Below, one piece after another: positions 7,713 to 16,760 of a stretch of DNA of 64,000 nucleotides. This DNA comes from Pseudomonas fluorescens (GTDB lineage: Bacteria; Pseudomonadota; Gammaproteobacteria; Pseudomonadales; Pseudomonadaceae): the NCBI RefSeq assembly GCF_902497745.1, contig NZ_CABVHJ010000002.1:186001-250000 (forward strand). The letters are read 5' to 3'. The position numbers and the translations under genes are program-made. How positions within the stretch are numbered: the stretch's first letter is position 1; each line of letters opens with the position of its first letter. The notes under the pieces were generated by a model that worked only from the letters and a program-made list of their open reading frames with translations, had not been told where the DNA came from and ran no database searches.

Positions 7713-8714
7713 TCAAATCAAGTCTTCCGGCTGCATCGTCAAAATGATTTTCCCGACGTTCCCGGAAGACTCCATCCGGCGATGCGCATCGGCAGCCCGC
7801 GCTAGCGCAAACGTGCTATCGACAACCGGCTCAAGGCTTCCGGCCCCCTCGAAGCGATCCAGCCAGTGCTCGCGAAAGCGTTTGATCATGGCGTGCTTCT
7901 CCGGTTGCGTGCGTGACTTCATCACCGTGCCGATGATTTGCAAGTGGCGGTAAAGAATGTCCTCCAGTGCCACCGTGACGTTGCCGCCACCGCCGAGAAT
8001 TCCCACCTGAACCAAGCGACCTCCGCGAGCAAGGGACGCAACGTTGCGGGCGAAGTAGGGCTCACCGATAAAATCGATGATCACATCGACGCCGCGGCCC
8101 TGGGTTTTGTCGGCGATCACCTCAGCGAAATCCTGCGTCTTGTAGTCGATCGCCACGTCTGCGCCCAAATGCTCGACACGCGCCAACTTGCTGCCTTCGG
8201 TGGTCGCATACACCGTGGCGCCGGTGGCATAAGCCAACTGCACCGCAGCAGAGCCGACGCCGCCGGCGGCCGCGTGAATCAGCACCGAATCGCCAGCCTT
8301 GAGTCGAGCCAGGTGCATCATCGCTTCATGGGCCGTGACGAAGACCTCGGGAATGGCTGCCGCGTGTACATAGTCAAGCTGCGCGGGGATGTGCATGGCC
8401 ATGCGGTAATCGATGCGGGCCAGTTCGGCGTAGGCACCGCCGCCGACCACGCCCATGACTCGATCTCCGACCTCGAACCCTGTTACCGCGCTACCTTTGC
8501 CGATCACTTCGCCGGCGATTTCCAGGCCGATGATCAGCGAGTCGCCGAAATTCGGATGGCCGTAGCCACCGGTCCGGTGCGTCAGATCCGCACGGTTCAC
8601 CCCGGCGGCATAGACGCGCACCAGCAGGTCGTCAGGACGGACTGCAGGATCGGCGACCTCGACGAGTTCGAGGACGTCTGGCGCACCGAATTCTCTGATG
8701 TTGATGGCTTTCAT
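7713..8714 (-). CDS. NADPH:quinone reductase-like zinc-independent MDR oxidoreductase
   Basis: This 333-residue member of the quinone-oxidoreductase branch of the MDR superfamily has a GroES-like N-terminal fold (about 1-120) and a Rossmann domain. The NADPH loop reads IHAAAGGVGSAAVQLA, the AAxGGVGS signature of QOR/zeta-crystallin. No catalytic zinc cysteine pattern is seen. It should reduce quinones or activated double bonds with NADPH in the cytoplasm. It is the last gene of a three-gene unit (aldehyde dehydrogenase, CMD protein, this one) and follows the CMD stop without a gap, so translation is probably coupled. The divergent LysR at 10717 is the likely regulator. The substrate is unknown. 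Confidence 0.92.
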   Translation of the reverse strand: MKAINIREFGAPDVLELVEVADPAVRPDDLLVRVYAAGVNRADLTHRTGGYGHPNFGDSLIIGLEIAGEVIGKGSAVTGFEVGDRVMGVVGGGAYAELARIDYRMAMHIPAQLDYVHAAAIPEVFVTAHEAMMHLARLKAGDSVLIHAAAGGVGSAAVQLAYATGATVYATTEGSKLARVEHLGADVAIDYKTQDFAEVIADKTQGRGVDVIIDFIGEPYFARNVASLARGGRLVQVGILGGGGNVTVALEDILYRHLQIIGTVMKSRTQPEKHAMIKRFREHWLDRFEGAGSLEPVVDSTFALARAADAHRRMESSGNVGKIILTMQPEDLI

Positions 8715-9047
8715 TCAGTTGTTCTCCGTTTCGCTGAACGTGGCGTTGGCGATAGCCGATGCGGTGATCGCGCCAGGGAAGCCCACATAGAACGCCAGGT
8801 GCGTGATCGCTGCCGCCAGTTCGTCTTGGGTCACACCGTTGTCAGCCGCCCGGCGCAGGTGAGCAGGCAACTCTTCCGAGTGACCAGCGGCAATCAATGC
8901 CGCCACGGTGATCAGGCTACGGTCGCGCGGGGACAGCGCGGGATCGCTCCAGATTTGCGGATAAAGCGTCGAGTCGACGAATTGCGACAGCTTTGGCGTG
9001 AACGCGCGCGCGGCTTCGCGAGGACTGCTGAAATTGAGCTTGGACAT
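8715..9047 (-). CDS. Carboxymuconolactone-decarboxylase-family (AhpD-like) small protein
   Basis: This 110-residue protein has the CMD fold pattern: DPALSPRDRSLITVAALIAAGHSEELPAHLRRAADNGVT, followed by QDELAAAITHLAFYVGFPGAI. The length matches stand-alone CMD proteins. Decarboxylases of the protocatechuate branch and AhpD-like peroxidase partners both belong here. The CxxC pair of AhpD is absent, which argues against a disulfide reductase role. It is middle gene of the operon with an aldehyde dehydrogenase and a quinone reductase, 11 bp after the former and touching the latter. Its precise reaction cannot be assigned. Confidence 0.9.
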   Translation of the reverse strand: MSKLNFSSPREAARAFTPKLSQFVDSTLYPQIWSDPALSPRDRSLITVAALIAAGHSEELPAHLRRAADNGVTQDELAAAITHLAFYVGFPGAITASAIANATFSETENN

Positions 9048-9058
9048 GGGCGAGTTCC

Positions 9059-10495
9059 TTAAACCTGGCTGATGAATTTGTGGGTCAGATAGTGCTCGAT
9101 GCCTTCAATGCCACCTTCGGAGCCGTGACCGCTTTCTTTCATGCCGCCGAACGGAAGCTCGGTAGCGACGATGCGGTATTGGTTGATGCCGATCATCCCG
9201 GCCTCCAATCCGTCGGCGACGTCAATGGCCGTGCGCGCGCTGGAGGTGAACGCGTAGGCCGAGAGTCCGTATGGCAGGCGGTTGGCTTCTTGCAGCCCAT
9301 CCGCCAGCTCATCGAACGGCATCAGCACGGCGATGGGGCCAAAGGGTTCTTCGTGCATGACGCGGGCGTTCATCGGCACATCTGCCAGAACGGTGGGCTG
9401 GAAGAAGTAGCCTTCGCCGGACAAGGCTTCGCCACCGACCAATACTCGTGCACCTTTTTCAACGGCATCGGCGACCAGTTCTTCCATTTTTGCCAATTGC
9501 CTTGGGTTGGCTAACGGTCCGACCTGAGTGTCTGGATGCAGACCGTCACCGATTCTCAGGGCTTGGGTCGCCGCGACAAAGTGATCGACAAAAGCTTGAT
9601 AGGCGCCACGCTGGATCAGAAACCGAGTGGATGAAATGCACACCTGTCCGGTGCCGCGAAAGCGGTTAGCGACACCCTCAACGGCAGCTTTTTCAATGTC
9701 GGCATCTTCGAACACCAGCACCGGTCCGTGTCCACCGAGTTCAAGGGTGATGGGCTTCACGCCTTCGGCAGCGCGTGCAGACAGCAGGCGACCGATGGGC
9801 ACCGAACCGGTGAAGGTCACTTTGCGAATGATCGGCGAGGCGATCAGATGGCTGGACACTTGATCCGGTACGCCGAAGACCACTTGCAACACACCCTTGG
9901 GCAATCCTGCATCGTCGAGTGCACGCGCCAGGGCCAGTGCTGTGGAGGGACTTTCCTCACCGGGTTTGAGGATGACGCTGCAACCAGCGGCCAGCGCTGC
10001 CGAGAGCTTGCGTGCCGGGGTGATGGCCGGGAAATTCCACGGAGTGAATGCGGCCACCGGGCCGATGGCCTGGCGTTTGACCAGTTGCAACACGCCTGGC
10101 CGGTTGGCCGGGACCACCCGACCATCGATACGCCGGGCGCTTTCGGCGAACCATTCGAAGTACTCCGCCGCACGGGTCACTTCATCCAGGCTTTCATTCA
10201 GCGGTTTGCCTTCCTCCAGGGTCATCTGCGCGGCAATCTGCGGTGCACGTTCGAGGATCAGGTCGGCGGCACGCTTGAGGATCTTGGCGCGTTGGTCAGG
10301 CACGGTCTGGCGCCACTGCTCGAAGCTCAGGCGAGTCACTTCCAAGGCGTGATCAAGGTCGCCAGCGGTGGCGAGCGGGATGCGGCCGATTTCCCGGCCG
10401 GTCGCCGGGTTGACGACAGCAGCGGTATCGCGCCCTTCGGCACTGATCCATTCACCACCGATGAAAAGATAAAGCAGGTCGTAGGAAGTCTTCAT
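9059..10495 (-). CDS. NAD(P)-dependent succinate-semialdehyde-type aldehyde dehydrogenase
   Basis: This 478-residue protein is a full-length ALDH. It has TPWNFPAITPARKLSAALAAG (nucleotide-binding region), general base E252 in LELGGHGP and catalytic Cys286 in GTGQVCISSTRF. It resembles the GabD-like group (FKEESGHGSEGG-type C-terminus: MKESGHGSEGGIEGIEHY). It oxidises an aldehyde, plausibly a semialdehyde, to the acid in the cytoplasm. It is first gene of the ALDH-CMD-QOR operon, divergent from a LysR gene across 221 bp. The exact substrate cannot be read from sequence. Confidence 0.93.
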   Translation of the reverse strand: MKTSYDLLYLFIGGEWISAEGRDTAAVVNPATGREIGRIPLATAGDLDHALEVTRLSFEQWRQTVPDQRAKILKRAADLILERAPQIAAQMTLEEGKPLNESLDEVTRAAEYFEWFAESARRIDGRVVPANRPGVLQLVKRQAIGPVAAFTPWNFPAITPARKLSAALAAGCSVILKPGEESPSTALALARALDDAGLPKGVLQVVFGVPDQVSSHLIASPIIRKVTFTGSVPIGRLLSARAAEGVKPITLELGGHGPVLVFEDADIEKAAVEGVANRFRGTGQVCISSTRFLIQRGAYQAFVDHFVAATQALRIGDGLHPDTQVGPLANPRQLAKMEELVADAVEKGARVLVGGEALSGEGYFFQPTVLADVPMNARVMHEEPFGPIAVLMPFDELADGLQEANRLPYGLSAYAFTSSARTAIDVADGLEAGMIGINQYRIVATELPFGGMKESGHGSEGGIEGIEHYLTHKFISQV

Positions 10496-10716
10496 GATGC
10501 GCCCTTCAGTTGGTTGTCAGAGATTCGTAAGAAACCCGGCGCCGGTTCAGGCAGCCTGTGCAACCAAGTCTATGGAAGGGGGGGCCGTTGATTTAGACGG
10601 GCCAGAGGGAATCATTGTTGTCGCCAGAGGTAATATCGAGCCGCGGGCCGAACGTGTAGCATCCGGAAAAAGTGCGCGCTATCACGGGTAAGCGTCAGAT
10701 CTACAGGAAGGACGCG

Positions 10717-11643
10717 ATGGATAAACTTTCGAACATGTCGGTGTACATAAAGGTTGTCGAGATGGGCAGTTTCACGGCCGTGGCCAACCATCTGGATTCC
10801 ACCGTCGGTAACGTCTCGCGTGCTGTATCGGCGCTGGAAAACGTGCTCGACGCACGTCTGTTGCAACGCTCGACCCGACGCCTGTCGGTCACCGATGCCG
10901 GGCGACGGTTCTATGAGCGATGCACGAAGATTCTCGCTGATCTGGAGAGTGCCGAAGCCGAAGCCAGCAATGCCGCGCTGGAACCACGAGGTACATTGCG
11001 GGTGCATTGCGTTCCTGGGCTGGCCCGGCACCTGGTCACGGGGGCCGTGCTGGAGTACCGCCAGCAATTCCCGGAGGTGACGGTGGATTTATTGCTCTCG
11101 CAACGTATGCCGAACCTGTTGGAAGACCAACTGGATGTCTCGATCCTGATCGCCCGCGCGCTCCCCGATTCGGCGTATGTCAGCCAGAAGATCGGCGTCA
11201 GCCATTGTGTGCTGGTGGCGTCGCCAGATTACCTGGCCAGGCATGCGGCCCCGGAGACACCTGAAGACCTGCGGGATCACCAGTGTCTGTTGCTGGGCAC
11301 CGTGGACTACGTGCGGGACGAGTGGCAGCTCAAGAGCAAGGCGGGGGACGCGACATTTGTCCCGACAGGGGCAAGTTTCAGCGTTAACGATATGGATGCG
11401 ATGGCACATGCCATTCGAGAGGGCGCGGGGATTGGCTTGCTGGCCGGATTCACGGCCATCGATGATTTGCGTTCCGGCAGGCTCGTGCGGGTTTTGCCTG
11501 ACTACCATACCTATGAGCGCAACGTGTATGCCGTCTATACCTCTCGGCAGTTCGTCGATGCAAAAATCACCCGGTTTATCGGAACACTGAAAGATCGGGT
11601 TGGCAGTCAGCTGGCAGCCACGGCCAAAGAACTGATCGATTGA
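10717..11643 (+). CDS. LysR-family transcriptional regulator
   Basis: Translation from ATG 10717 (AGGAAGGA 6 nt upstream) gives 308 residues. The upstream extension to 10672 has no ribosome site. The N-terminal winged HTH begins MDKLSNMSVYIKVVEMGSFTAVANHLDSTVGNVSRAVSALE, with ARLLQRSTRRLSVTDAG at its end. The rest is the substrate-binding-like effector domain. It belongs to the CrgA/DsdC-like 'MSVYIKVVE' group often linked to quinone and aldehyde stress. It diverges from the ALDH-CMD-QOR operon and is its likely regulator. A hairpin terminator follows. Confidence 0.93.
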   Translation: MDKLSNMSVYIKVVEMGSFTAVANHLDSTVGNVSRAVSALENVLDARLLQRSTRRLSVTDAGRRFYERCTKILADLESAEAEASNAALEPRGTLRVHCVPGLARHLVTGAVLEYRQQFPEVTVDLLLSQRMPNLLEDQLDVSILIARALPDSAYVSQKIGVSHCVLVASPDYLARHAAPETPEDLRDHQCLLLGTVDYVRDEWQLKSKAGDATFVPTGASFSVNDMDAMAHAIREGAGIGLLAGFTAIDDLRSGRLVRVLPDYHTYERNVYAVYTSRQFVDAKITRFIGTLKDRVGSQLAATAKELID

Positions 11644-11666
11644 AATACTGCGGAGCAAAAAGGTAT

Positions 11667-11700
11667 TTGCGCCTCGATGAGACCACTCTCCGAGGCGCAA
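11667..11700. terminator. Bidirectional terminator between LysR and DUF2790 genes
   Basis: TTGCGCCTCG (11667-11676) pairs perfectly with CGAGGCGCAA (11691-11700). In the minus direction it runs to ATACCTTTTTGC, giving the better U-tract, so it mainly serves the DUF2790 gene ending at 11720. Confidence 0.8.
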
Positions 11701-11719
11701 TGATTGGCGAACAGCTTGG

Positions 11720-11971
11720 TTATCCCTGGCTGCAACGGCCCATGACGTTATAGGCCAGTACGTGGCGTTTGCCTTGCGAATCCTGGTAGGTCATGTGCGT
11801 CGGTACCACTGCGCAAACATCCGGCACCGGGTCTTCAGAGATGACCTTGGCGACATCCAAGTGGGTACCGTAGCGATATTGTTCGACCTGTTGAGTCTTT
11901 GCAGTCCCATCCTGCGCTGCTACTACAGAGCTGAAGCCCAAGAGTGCGACGATGATCATTGCCGTTTTCAT
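11720..11971 (-). CDS. Small exported DUF2790-type protein
   Basis: Translation from the ATG at 11971 (AGGAAA upstream) gives 83 residues. The longer frame to 12115 would hide the signal peptide. The signal is MKTAMIIVALLGFSSVVAAQ. The mature part (VEQYRYGTHLDVAKVISEDPVPDVCAVVPTHMTYQDSQGKRHVLAYNVMGRC) carries the Tyr-Gly..Leu-Asp-Val..Cys pattern of DUF2790, a small periplasmic family frequent in Pseudomonas and often copper- or metal-responsive. Two cysteines may form a disulfide. Function is unknown. Confidence 0.88.
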   Translation of the reverse strand: MKTAMIIVALLGFSSVVAAQDGTAKTQQVEQYRYGTHLDVAKVISEDPVPDVCAVVPTHMTYQDSQGKRHVLAYNVMGRCSQG

Positions 11972-12225
11972 GATGTGATTTCCTAAAGTAAGTGTGATGT
12001 TGCTGGCAGGACGAACTTTAGGCTTGAGGGTTATGTGGAAACAGGCGTGAATCCGGGAAAGACTTTTATCAATTCCGAACACAATCTTGCGGTGTCTTTC
12101 GCTAGGGCGTTTCACAGGGGCCGGCGAGGCGGGACAGTAACCGGGCTTGAATGCCGCGCACCCTTGGATGCGCGGCAGACTATCGTTTCGATACTCACGA
12201 AACTGTCGCGAGACGAGCCTCGCTT

Positions 12226-13347
12226 TTACAACGCAAACGTAGTCCCCCGAGTATTCACAAACAGCGAGTAGATCGAGTGACTACTGGCCATGAACAACCG
12301 GTTCCCTTCACGTCCCCCAAAGCACAAATTCGGGCAGCGCTCTGGCAGGGAAATGTGCCCGATGGCCTTGCCCTGCGGATTGAAAACGCGCACGCCGTCG
12401 AGTTTTTCCAGGTCGGCCTTGGGATCACCATTGCCGCCCCAGCCGCACCACAGGTTGCCCGCTTCGTCGCACTTGATGCCGTCGATCGCGGCATAGTCCA
12501 GCCCTTCGATGTGCTTGCGGCGTTCGCCGAGTGTGCCGTCGTCCTTTACGGTCATCGCCCAGATCAGGCGATTAGGCTTGGCGCGACCTTCGACGACGTA
12601 CAGGGTTTTTTCATCAGGCGAAAAGCACAGGCCGTTGGGGCCGTTGAGGTCGTCGATGACCCGCGTGACTTTTTTGCTCTCGCCGTCGATGCGGTACACC
12701 GCGTGGGGTTGGCTCGGGGTGATTTTGTGGCCTTCGTAGTTGTTGCTGGTCTGGAAGGGCGGGTCGGTGAACCAGATCGATCCGTCACTTTTGCAGACGA
12801 TGTCGTTGGGCGAGTTGAAGGGCTTGCCGTCGAAGCTGTCGGCCAGCACGGTGATCGTGCCATTGGCTTCGGTACGCGTGATGCGCCGGCCTTCGCTGGT
12901 GGTGGTAGAGCCTTCGCAGACGATCAGACGCCCTTGGCGATCCCGGCACATGCCGTTGGAGAAATTGGAGTGTTCGCGGTACACGCTGAAGGTGTCGGTG
13001 ATTTCGTCCCAGCGCATGATGCGATTATTGGGGATGTCGCTGACCAACAAATAGCGGCCATCACCGACCCAGACCGGTCCTTCGGCCCAGCGCATGCCGG
13101 TGGCAAGTTTTTCAACACTGGCGTTGAAAACACGTAGTTCGAGGAAGCTGTCGTCGAGGATATGAATCAGCGGATCTGGATAGCGCTGACTCAAGGGTTC
13201 GGCGGCCTCGGCGATCCGCGTCAGTGCGGTGCTGCCGACAGTGGCGAGCGTGGCGGAAACGGCGAGGGATTTTTTCAGGAAGCTGCGGCGGGTGTTGCCT
13301 TGCGCTCGGTCAGGGCTTTCAGGTCGAGCGGACAGGGATGAGTCCAT
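12226..13347 (-). CDS. Tat-exported SMP-30/gluconolactonase-family protein
   Basis: This 373-residue protein opens with a twin-arginine signal (NTRRSFLKKSLAVSATLATVG..). A six-bladed beta-propeller of the SMP-30/gluconolactonase/LRE type follows. Visible metal-site elements are WAEGPVWVGDG (Glu ligand), FNSPNDIVCKSDGSIWFTDPPF (Asn ligand) and LNGPNGLCFSPDEKTLYV (Asn/Asp ligands). Members hydrolyse sugar lactones using a divalent metal; this one should act in the periplasm. GGAG lies upstream of the ATG at 13347. A hairpin separates it from the transketolase operon on the same strand, so it has its own promoter, though the function (lactone opening) would feed a sugar-acid pathway. That connection is inference. 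Confidence 0.92.
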   Translation of the reverse strand: MDSSLSARPESPDRAQGNTRRSFLKKSLAVSATLATVGSTALTRIAEAAEPLSQRYPDPLIHILDDSFLELRVFNASVEKLATGMRWAEGPVWVGDGRYLLVSDIPNNRIMRWDEITDTFSVYREHSNFSNGMCRDRQGRLIVCEGSTTTSEGRRITRTEANGTITVLADSFDGKPFNSPNDIVCKSDGSIWFTDPPFQTSNNYEGHKITPSQPHAVYRIDGESKKVTRVIDDLNGPNGLCFSPDEKTLYVVEGRAKPNRLIWAMTVKDDGTLGERRKHIEGLDYAAIDGIKCDEAGNLWCGWGGNGDPKADLEKLDGVRVFNPQGKAIGHISLPERCPNLCFGGREGNRLFMASSHSIYSLFVNTRGTTFAL

Positions 13348-13440
13348 GTAGCGATCTCCGTGGTTTTATTTTTTTTCGGGGAGACGTAGTAATACCTTGT
13401 GATAGGACATCGTACAAGTTGTTCGTTGTCCGCGAGTTGT

Positions 13441-13464
13441 AGGGCGCTCGTCCATAAGCGCCCT
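13441..13464 (-). terminator. Hairpin ending the SDR-MFS-transketolase operon
   Basis: AGGGCGCT (13441-13448) pairs perfectly with AGCGCCCT (13457-13464), 8-nt loop, immediately after the stop at 13471. No strong U-tract is present. Confidence 0.6.
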
Positions 13465-13470
13465 GATCGG

Positions 13471-14499
13471 TCAGCGGTCCAGCCAGAGCTTGATCTGCGC
13501 GCAGACGGCCTGGGTCGAAATGCCGTAACGATCATGCAGTGTCGGCAAAGCACCCGCGTCCAGAAACGCGTCCGGCAAGGCGATCTGCCTGAACGCTGGC
13601 GTGACTCCGTTACGCAGCAGCACCCCGGCAACGGCCTCGCCGAGTCCGCCAATAATCGAGCTGTTTTCTGCGGTAACCACCAGTCGACCTGATTTGCGAG
13701 CTTCGGCAAGAATGGTTTGTTCATCCAGCGGCTTTATCGTCGGTACGTGCAACACGGCGACATCCACGCCATCGGCTTGCAGTTCCTTGGCGGCTTCCAG
13801 TGCACGCATGGTCATCAGGCCGGTGGAGATGATCAGCACATCGTTACCGGTGCACAGGGTTTTGGCTTTGCCGATCTCGAACTGATAGCCGTACTCGTCG
13901 AGCACCAGCGGTACATTACCGCGCAGCAAACGCATGTATACAGGCCCTTGATGCGCGGCGATGGCGGGTACAGCCTGTTCGATTTCCAGAGCATCGCAGG
14001 GATCGACAATCATCAGGTTGGGCATGGCACGGAAGATAGCCAGATCATCGGTGGCCTGATGGCTGGGGCCGTAACCGGTGGTGAGGCCGGGCAGGCCGCA
14101 GACGATTTTGACGTTGAGGTTTTCCTCGGCGATGGCCATGCAGATGAAGTCATAGGCACGCCGCGAAGCAAACACCGCATAGGTCGTGGCAAAGGGTACG
14201 AAACCTTCACGGGCCATGCCTGCGGCTGCACTCATCAGCAGTTGTTCGGCCATGCCCATTTGATAGAACCGGTCCGGGTGGGCCTTGGCAAAGATGTGCA
14301 GGTCGGTGTATTTGGACAGGTCGGCGGACAGGCCGACGATGTCCTGGCGTTGATCAGCCAGCGCCGCCAGCGCATGACCGAAAGGCGCGGATTTGGTGGC
14401 TTGGCCTTCTGAAGCAATGGAGGCAATCATCGCCGATGTAGTCAGGCGTTTCTTGCCCGGTTCGGCAGTCGTCATGGGTGTTTTGACGGCGTTGTTCAT
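13471..14499 (-). CDS. Transketolase-like, C-terminal (pyrimidine-binding) subunit
   Basis: This 342-residue protein covers the pyrimidine and C-terminal domains of transketolase. MGMAEQLLMSAAAGMAREGFVPFATTYAVFASRRAYDFI contains the conserved Glu that activates thiamine diphosphate. The C-terminal domain follows (LIISTGLMTMRALEAAKELQADG). With the 282-residue partner it equals one transketolase/DXS-like chain divided in two. Start and stop codons overlap (ATGA, 14496-14499), so the two are translated together and should assemble 1:1. Split transketolases of this kind occur in sugar and sugar-acid clusters rather than the central pentose-phosphate pathway. The substrate is unknown; the neighbouring SDR and importer should make it. 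Confidence 0.93.
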   Translation of the reverse strand: MNNAVKTPMTTAEPGKKRLTTSAMIASIASEGQATKSAPFGHALAALADQRQDIVGLSADLSKYTDLHIFAKAHPDRFYQMGMAEQLLMSAAAGMAREGFVPFATTYAVFASRRAYDFICMAIAEENLNVKIVCGLPGLTTGYGPSHQATDDLAIFRAMPNLMIVDPCDALEIEQAVPAIAAHQGPVYMRLLRGNVPLVLDEYGYQFEIGKAKTLCTGNDVLIISTGLMTMRALEAAKELQADGVDVAVLHVPTIKPLDEQTILAEARKSGRLVVTAENSSIIGGLGEAVAGVLLRNGVTPAFRQIALPDAFLDAGALPTLHDRYGISTQAVCAQIKLWLDR

Positions 14500-15344
14500 T
14501 GGTTTTTTCCTTCTTCAAGATTGCGCAGCGCCAGGTCCCATTCGTGCTCTTCCACACGGATGAAGTGGGTTTTCTCGCGGGTTTCCAGGAAGGGCACGCC
14601 TTTGCCCATTTTGGTGTCGCAGATGATCACTCGTGGTTGGCTGCCAGAATGATTGCGCGCGGCATCGAACGCGCTGACCAGCGCCTCCAGATCATTGCCG
14701 TCGACGCGCTGGGTAAACCAGCCAAATGCTTGCCAGCGATCAACGATGGGTTCGAACGAGAGAATCTCGCTGGAGTGGCCGTCGGCTTGCTGGTTGTTGA
14801 CGTCGACGATGGCGATCAGGTTGTCGAGCTTCCAGTGCGAAGCCGACATGACCGCTTCCCACGTCGAGCCTTCGTTCAACTCGCCATCGGACAGCAGGTT
14901 GTAGACGAAGGAGGGCGAGCCTTTGCGCTTGAGACCCAGGCAGGCGCCGACGGCGATGCCCAAGCCTTGGCCCAACGAGCCGCCGGTGATTTCCATGCCC
15001 GGGGTGTAGGCGGCCATGCCCGACATCGGCAAGCGGCTGTCGTCCGAGCCGTAGGTTTCCAGCTCTTCGAGCGGGATGATTTCGGCTTCGATCAGCGCTG
15101 CGTACAGCGCAATGGCGTAGTGACCGATGGAGAGGTAGAAGCGATCGCGCTGCTCCCATTCGGGATCAGTTGGGCGATGATTCATCGCATGAAAGTAAGA
15201 CACCGCCAGCAGATCGGCAGCGCCGAGAGCCTGGCCGACGTAGCCCTGACCCTGGACCTGGCCCATGCGCAGCGCGTGGCGGCGAATGTTGTGCGCGCGC
15301 TCCGTCAGGCTCAGGGATGCAGCGTGTGAAAGATTAGTCGTCAT
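14496..15344 (-). CDS. Transketolase-like, N-terminal (diphosphate-binding) subunit
   Basis: This 282-residue protein is the TPP diphosphate-binding half of transketolase. The GDG-N cofactor motif is visible as LSDGELNEGSTWEA followed by IVDVNNQQ, and GHYAIALYAAL plus SLGQGLGIAVG are typical of the N-terminal domain. The binding glycine of GDG is replaced by Ser (SDGE), as in many split enzymes. It precedes the C-terminal subunit with a 4-bp overlap and follows the MFS gene by 17 bp, all in one operon starting at the SDR gene. Its reaction is two-carbon ketol transfer or a related TPP cleavage. Confidence 0.93.
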   Translation of the reverse strand: MTTNLSHAASLSLTERAHNIRRHALRMGQVQGQGYVGQALGAADLLAVSYFHAMNHRPTDPEWEQRDRFYLSIGHYAIALYAALIEAEIIPLEELETYGSDDSRLPMSGMAAYTPGMEITGGSLGQGLGIAVGACLGLKRKGSPSFVYNLLSDGELNEGSTWEAVMSASHWKLDNLIAIVDVNNQQADGHSSEILSFEPIVDRWQAFGWFTQRVDGNDLEALVSAFDAARNHSGSQPRVIICDTKMGKGVPFLETREKTHFIRVEEHEWDLALRNLEEGKNQ

Positions 15345-15361
15345 GATGAAACTCCGTTAAC

Positions 15362-16660
15362 TCAACGATTGACCAGGGCGGCGGGGATGCGCAGGACCAG
15401 ACTGGCACCGAGGAACAGCACGCCCGTGATCAGGTACATGCCGATGGCACTAGAGCCGGTCAGGGTGGTGATCCAGCCGATCAGATAAGGCGAGCAGAAC
15501 CCGGCGAGATTGGCGAAGCTGTTGACCGCGGCGATGCCAGCGGCAGCAGACACCCCGCCGAGCAGCGTGGTGGGCAGCATCCAGAACAGCGATGTCGCCG
15601 ACAAAATGCCGGAAGCGGCCAGGCACAGACTGAGGATCGACAGCGTTGAATTGCCGCCCATCATCGCCGCCAGGCTCAAGCCGATCGCCCCGGCAATCAT
15701 CGGCACGATGAGGTGCCAGCGGCGCTCGCGATGTTTGTCACCACTGCGGCCCACCAACAACATCGCGACGATGGCGCACAGGTACGGCAGGCTGGTCATA
15801 AAACCGATGTGCAGCGGGTCGGAAACCCCCGCATTGCGCACCAGTGTGGGCAGCCAGAAGGTGATTGCGTACTGGCCCATCACCACGCAGAAGTAGATGG
15901 CCGCCAGCAGCCACAGACGGCGATCGCGAATGAACTCGCCAACCGAGGCGTGGGTGACTTTTTGCTGGTCGTCTTCAGCCAGCTCGCGGGTGATCAAGGC
16001 TTTTTCTTCGTCATTCAGCCAGGTGGCCTGATGCACGCCGTCTTTCAGATAGCTCAGCACCAGCAGCCCGACGATCACAGTGGGTACCGCCTCCAGAACG
16101 AACATCCACTGCCAGCCAGCCCAGCCGTGTACGCCGGCAAAGTGGTTCATGATCCAGCCGGACAGCGGGCCACCAACCATGCCTGACAGCGGAATGGCGA
16201 TGAACCACAACACCGTCATGCGTGCCCGACGGTAGGACGGAAACCAGTAGGTGAGGTAGAGCAACAGGCCCGGTGCCAGGCCGGCTTCGGCAATCCCCAG
16301 CAGAAAGCGCAGCGCATAGAATTGCCACGCGGTTTCGACGAAGGCGAACAGCGCCGAGACGATGCCCCAGGTGATCATGATCCGCGCGATCCATACGCGC
16401 GCACCGACCTTGTGCAGAATGATGTTGCTGGGCACTTCGCAGAGGAAATAGCCGATGAAGAACACGCCGGCGCCCAGTCCGTAGACCGTTTCGCTGAGGG
16501 CCAGATCGTTCATCATTTGCAGCTTGGCGAAGCCGACGTTGACCCGATCCAGATAGGCGCACAAATAGCACAGCATCAGAAAGGGCATCAGACGCCAGGC
16601 GGTTTTGCGATAGGCAGAGGAGCGCACGGTCGAAACCGCTTCGAGCGACAGGGTAGTCAT
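15362..16660 (-). CDS. ACS-family MFS importer of an organic/sugar acid
   Basis: From the ATG at 16660 (MTTLSLEAVSTVRSSAYRKTAWRLMPFLMLCYLCAYLDRVN) the protein has 432 residues and 12 predicted helices. The LCYLCAYLDRVNVGFAKLQM stretch and the loop FLLGIAEAGLAPGLLLYLTYWFPSYRRARM are typical of the anion:cation symporter family (phthalate, tartrate, galactonate, glucarate importers). The longer frame to 16717 lacks a better ribosome site. As second gene of the operon it most likely imports the acidic substrate handled by the SDR and the split transketolase. Confidence 0.93.
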   Translation of the reverse strand: MTTLSLEAVSTVRSSAYRKTAWRLMPFLMLCYLCAYLDRVNVGFAKLQMMNDLALSETVYGLGAGVFFIGYFLCEVPSNIILHKVGARVWIARIMITWGIVSALFAFVETAWQFYALRFLLGIAEAGLAPGLLLYLTYWFPSYRRARMTVLWFIAIPLSGMVGGPLSGWIMNHFAGVHGWAGWQWMFVLEAVPTVIVGLLVLSYLKDGVHQATWLNDEEKALITRELAEDDQQKVTHASVGEFIRDRRLWLLAAIYFCVVMGQYAITFWLPTLVRNAGVSDPLHIGFMTSLPYLCAIVAMLLVGRSGDKHRERRWHLIVPMIAGAIGLSLAAMMGGNSTLSILSLCLAASGILSATSLFWMLPTTLLGGVSAAAGIAAVNSFANLAGFCSPYLIGWITTLTGSSAIGMYLITGVLFLGASLVLRIPAALVNR

Positions 16661-16760
16661 GATGGTCTGATCTCTTGTTTTTATTGACCGCCAGGCCATC
16701 AGGCCCGGCTGCATCATCGATCCAGAACCGCACGGACCGTACAGGCCCGCCCAGAAGTAC

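Noticed and set aside
7938..9062. 374-residue plus-strand frame opposite the quinone reductase and CMD genes
   Set aside because: Shadow frame, no recognised motif; both minus-strand genes are convincing.
12151..13137. 328-residue plus-strand frame opposite the SMP-30 gene
   Set aside because: Val/Ala/Asp-rich mirror of the propeller gene with no domain or ribosome site.
14499..15329. 276-residue open frame on the plus strand opposite the transketolase N-subunit
   Set aside because: Low-complexity GC-rich shadow with no domain; the minus-strand gene has clear TPP motifs.
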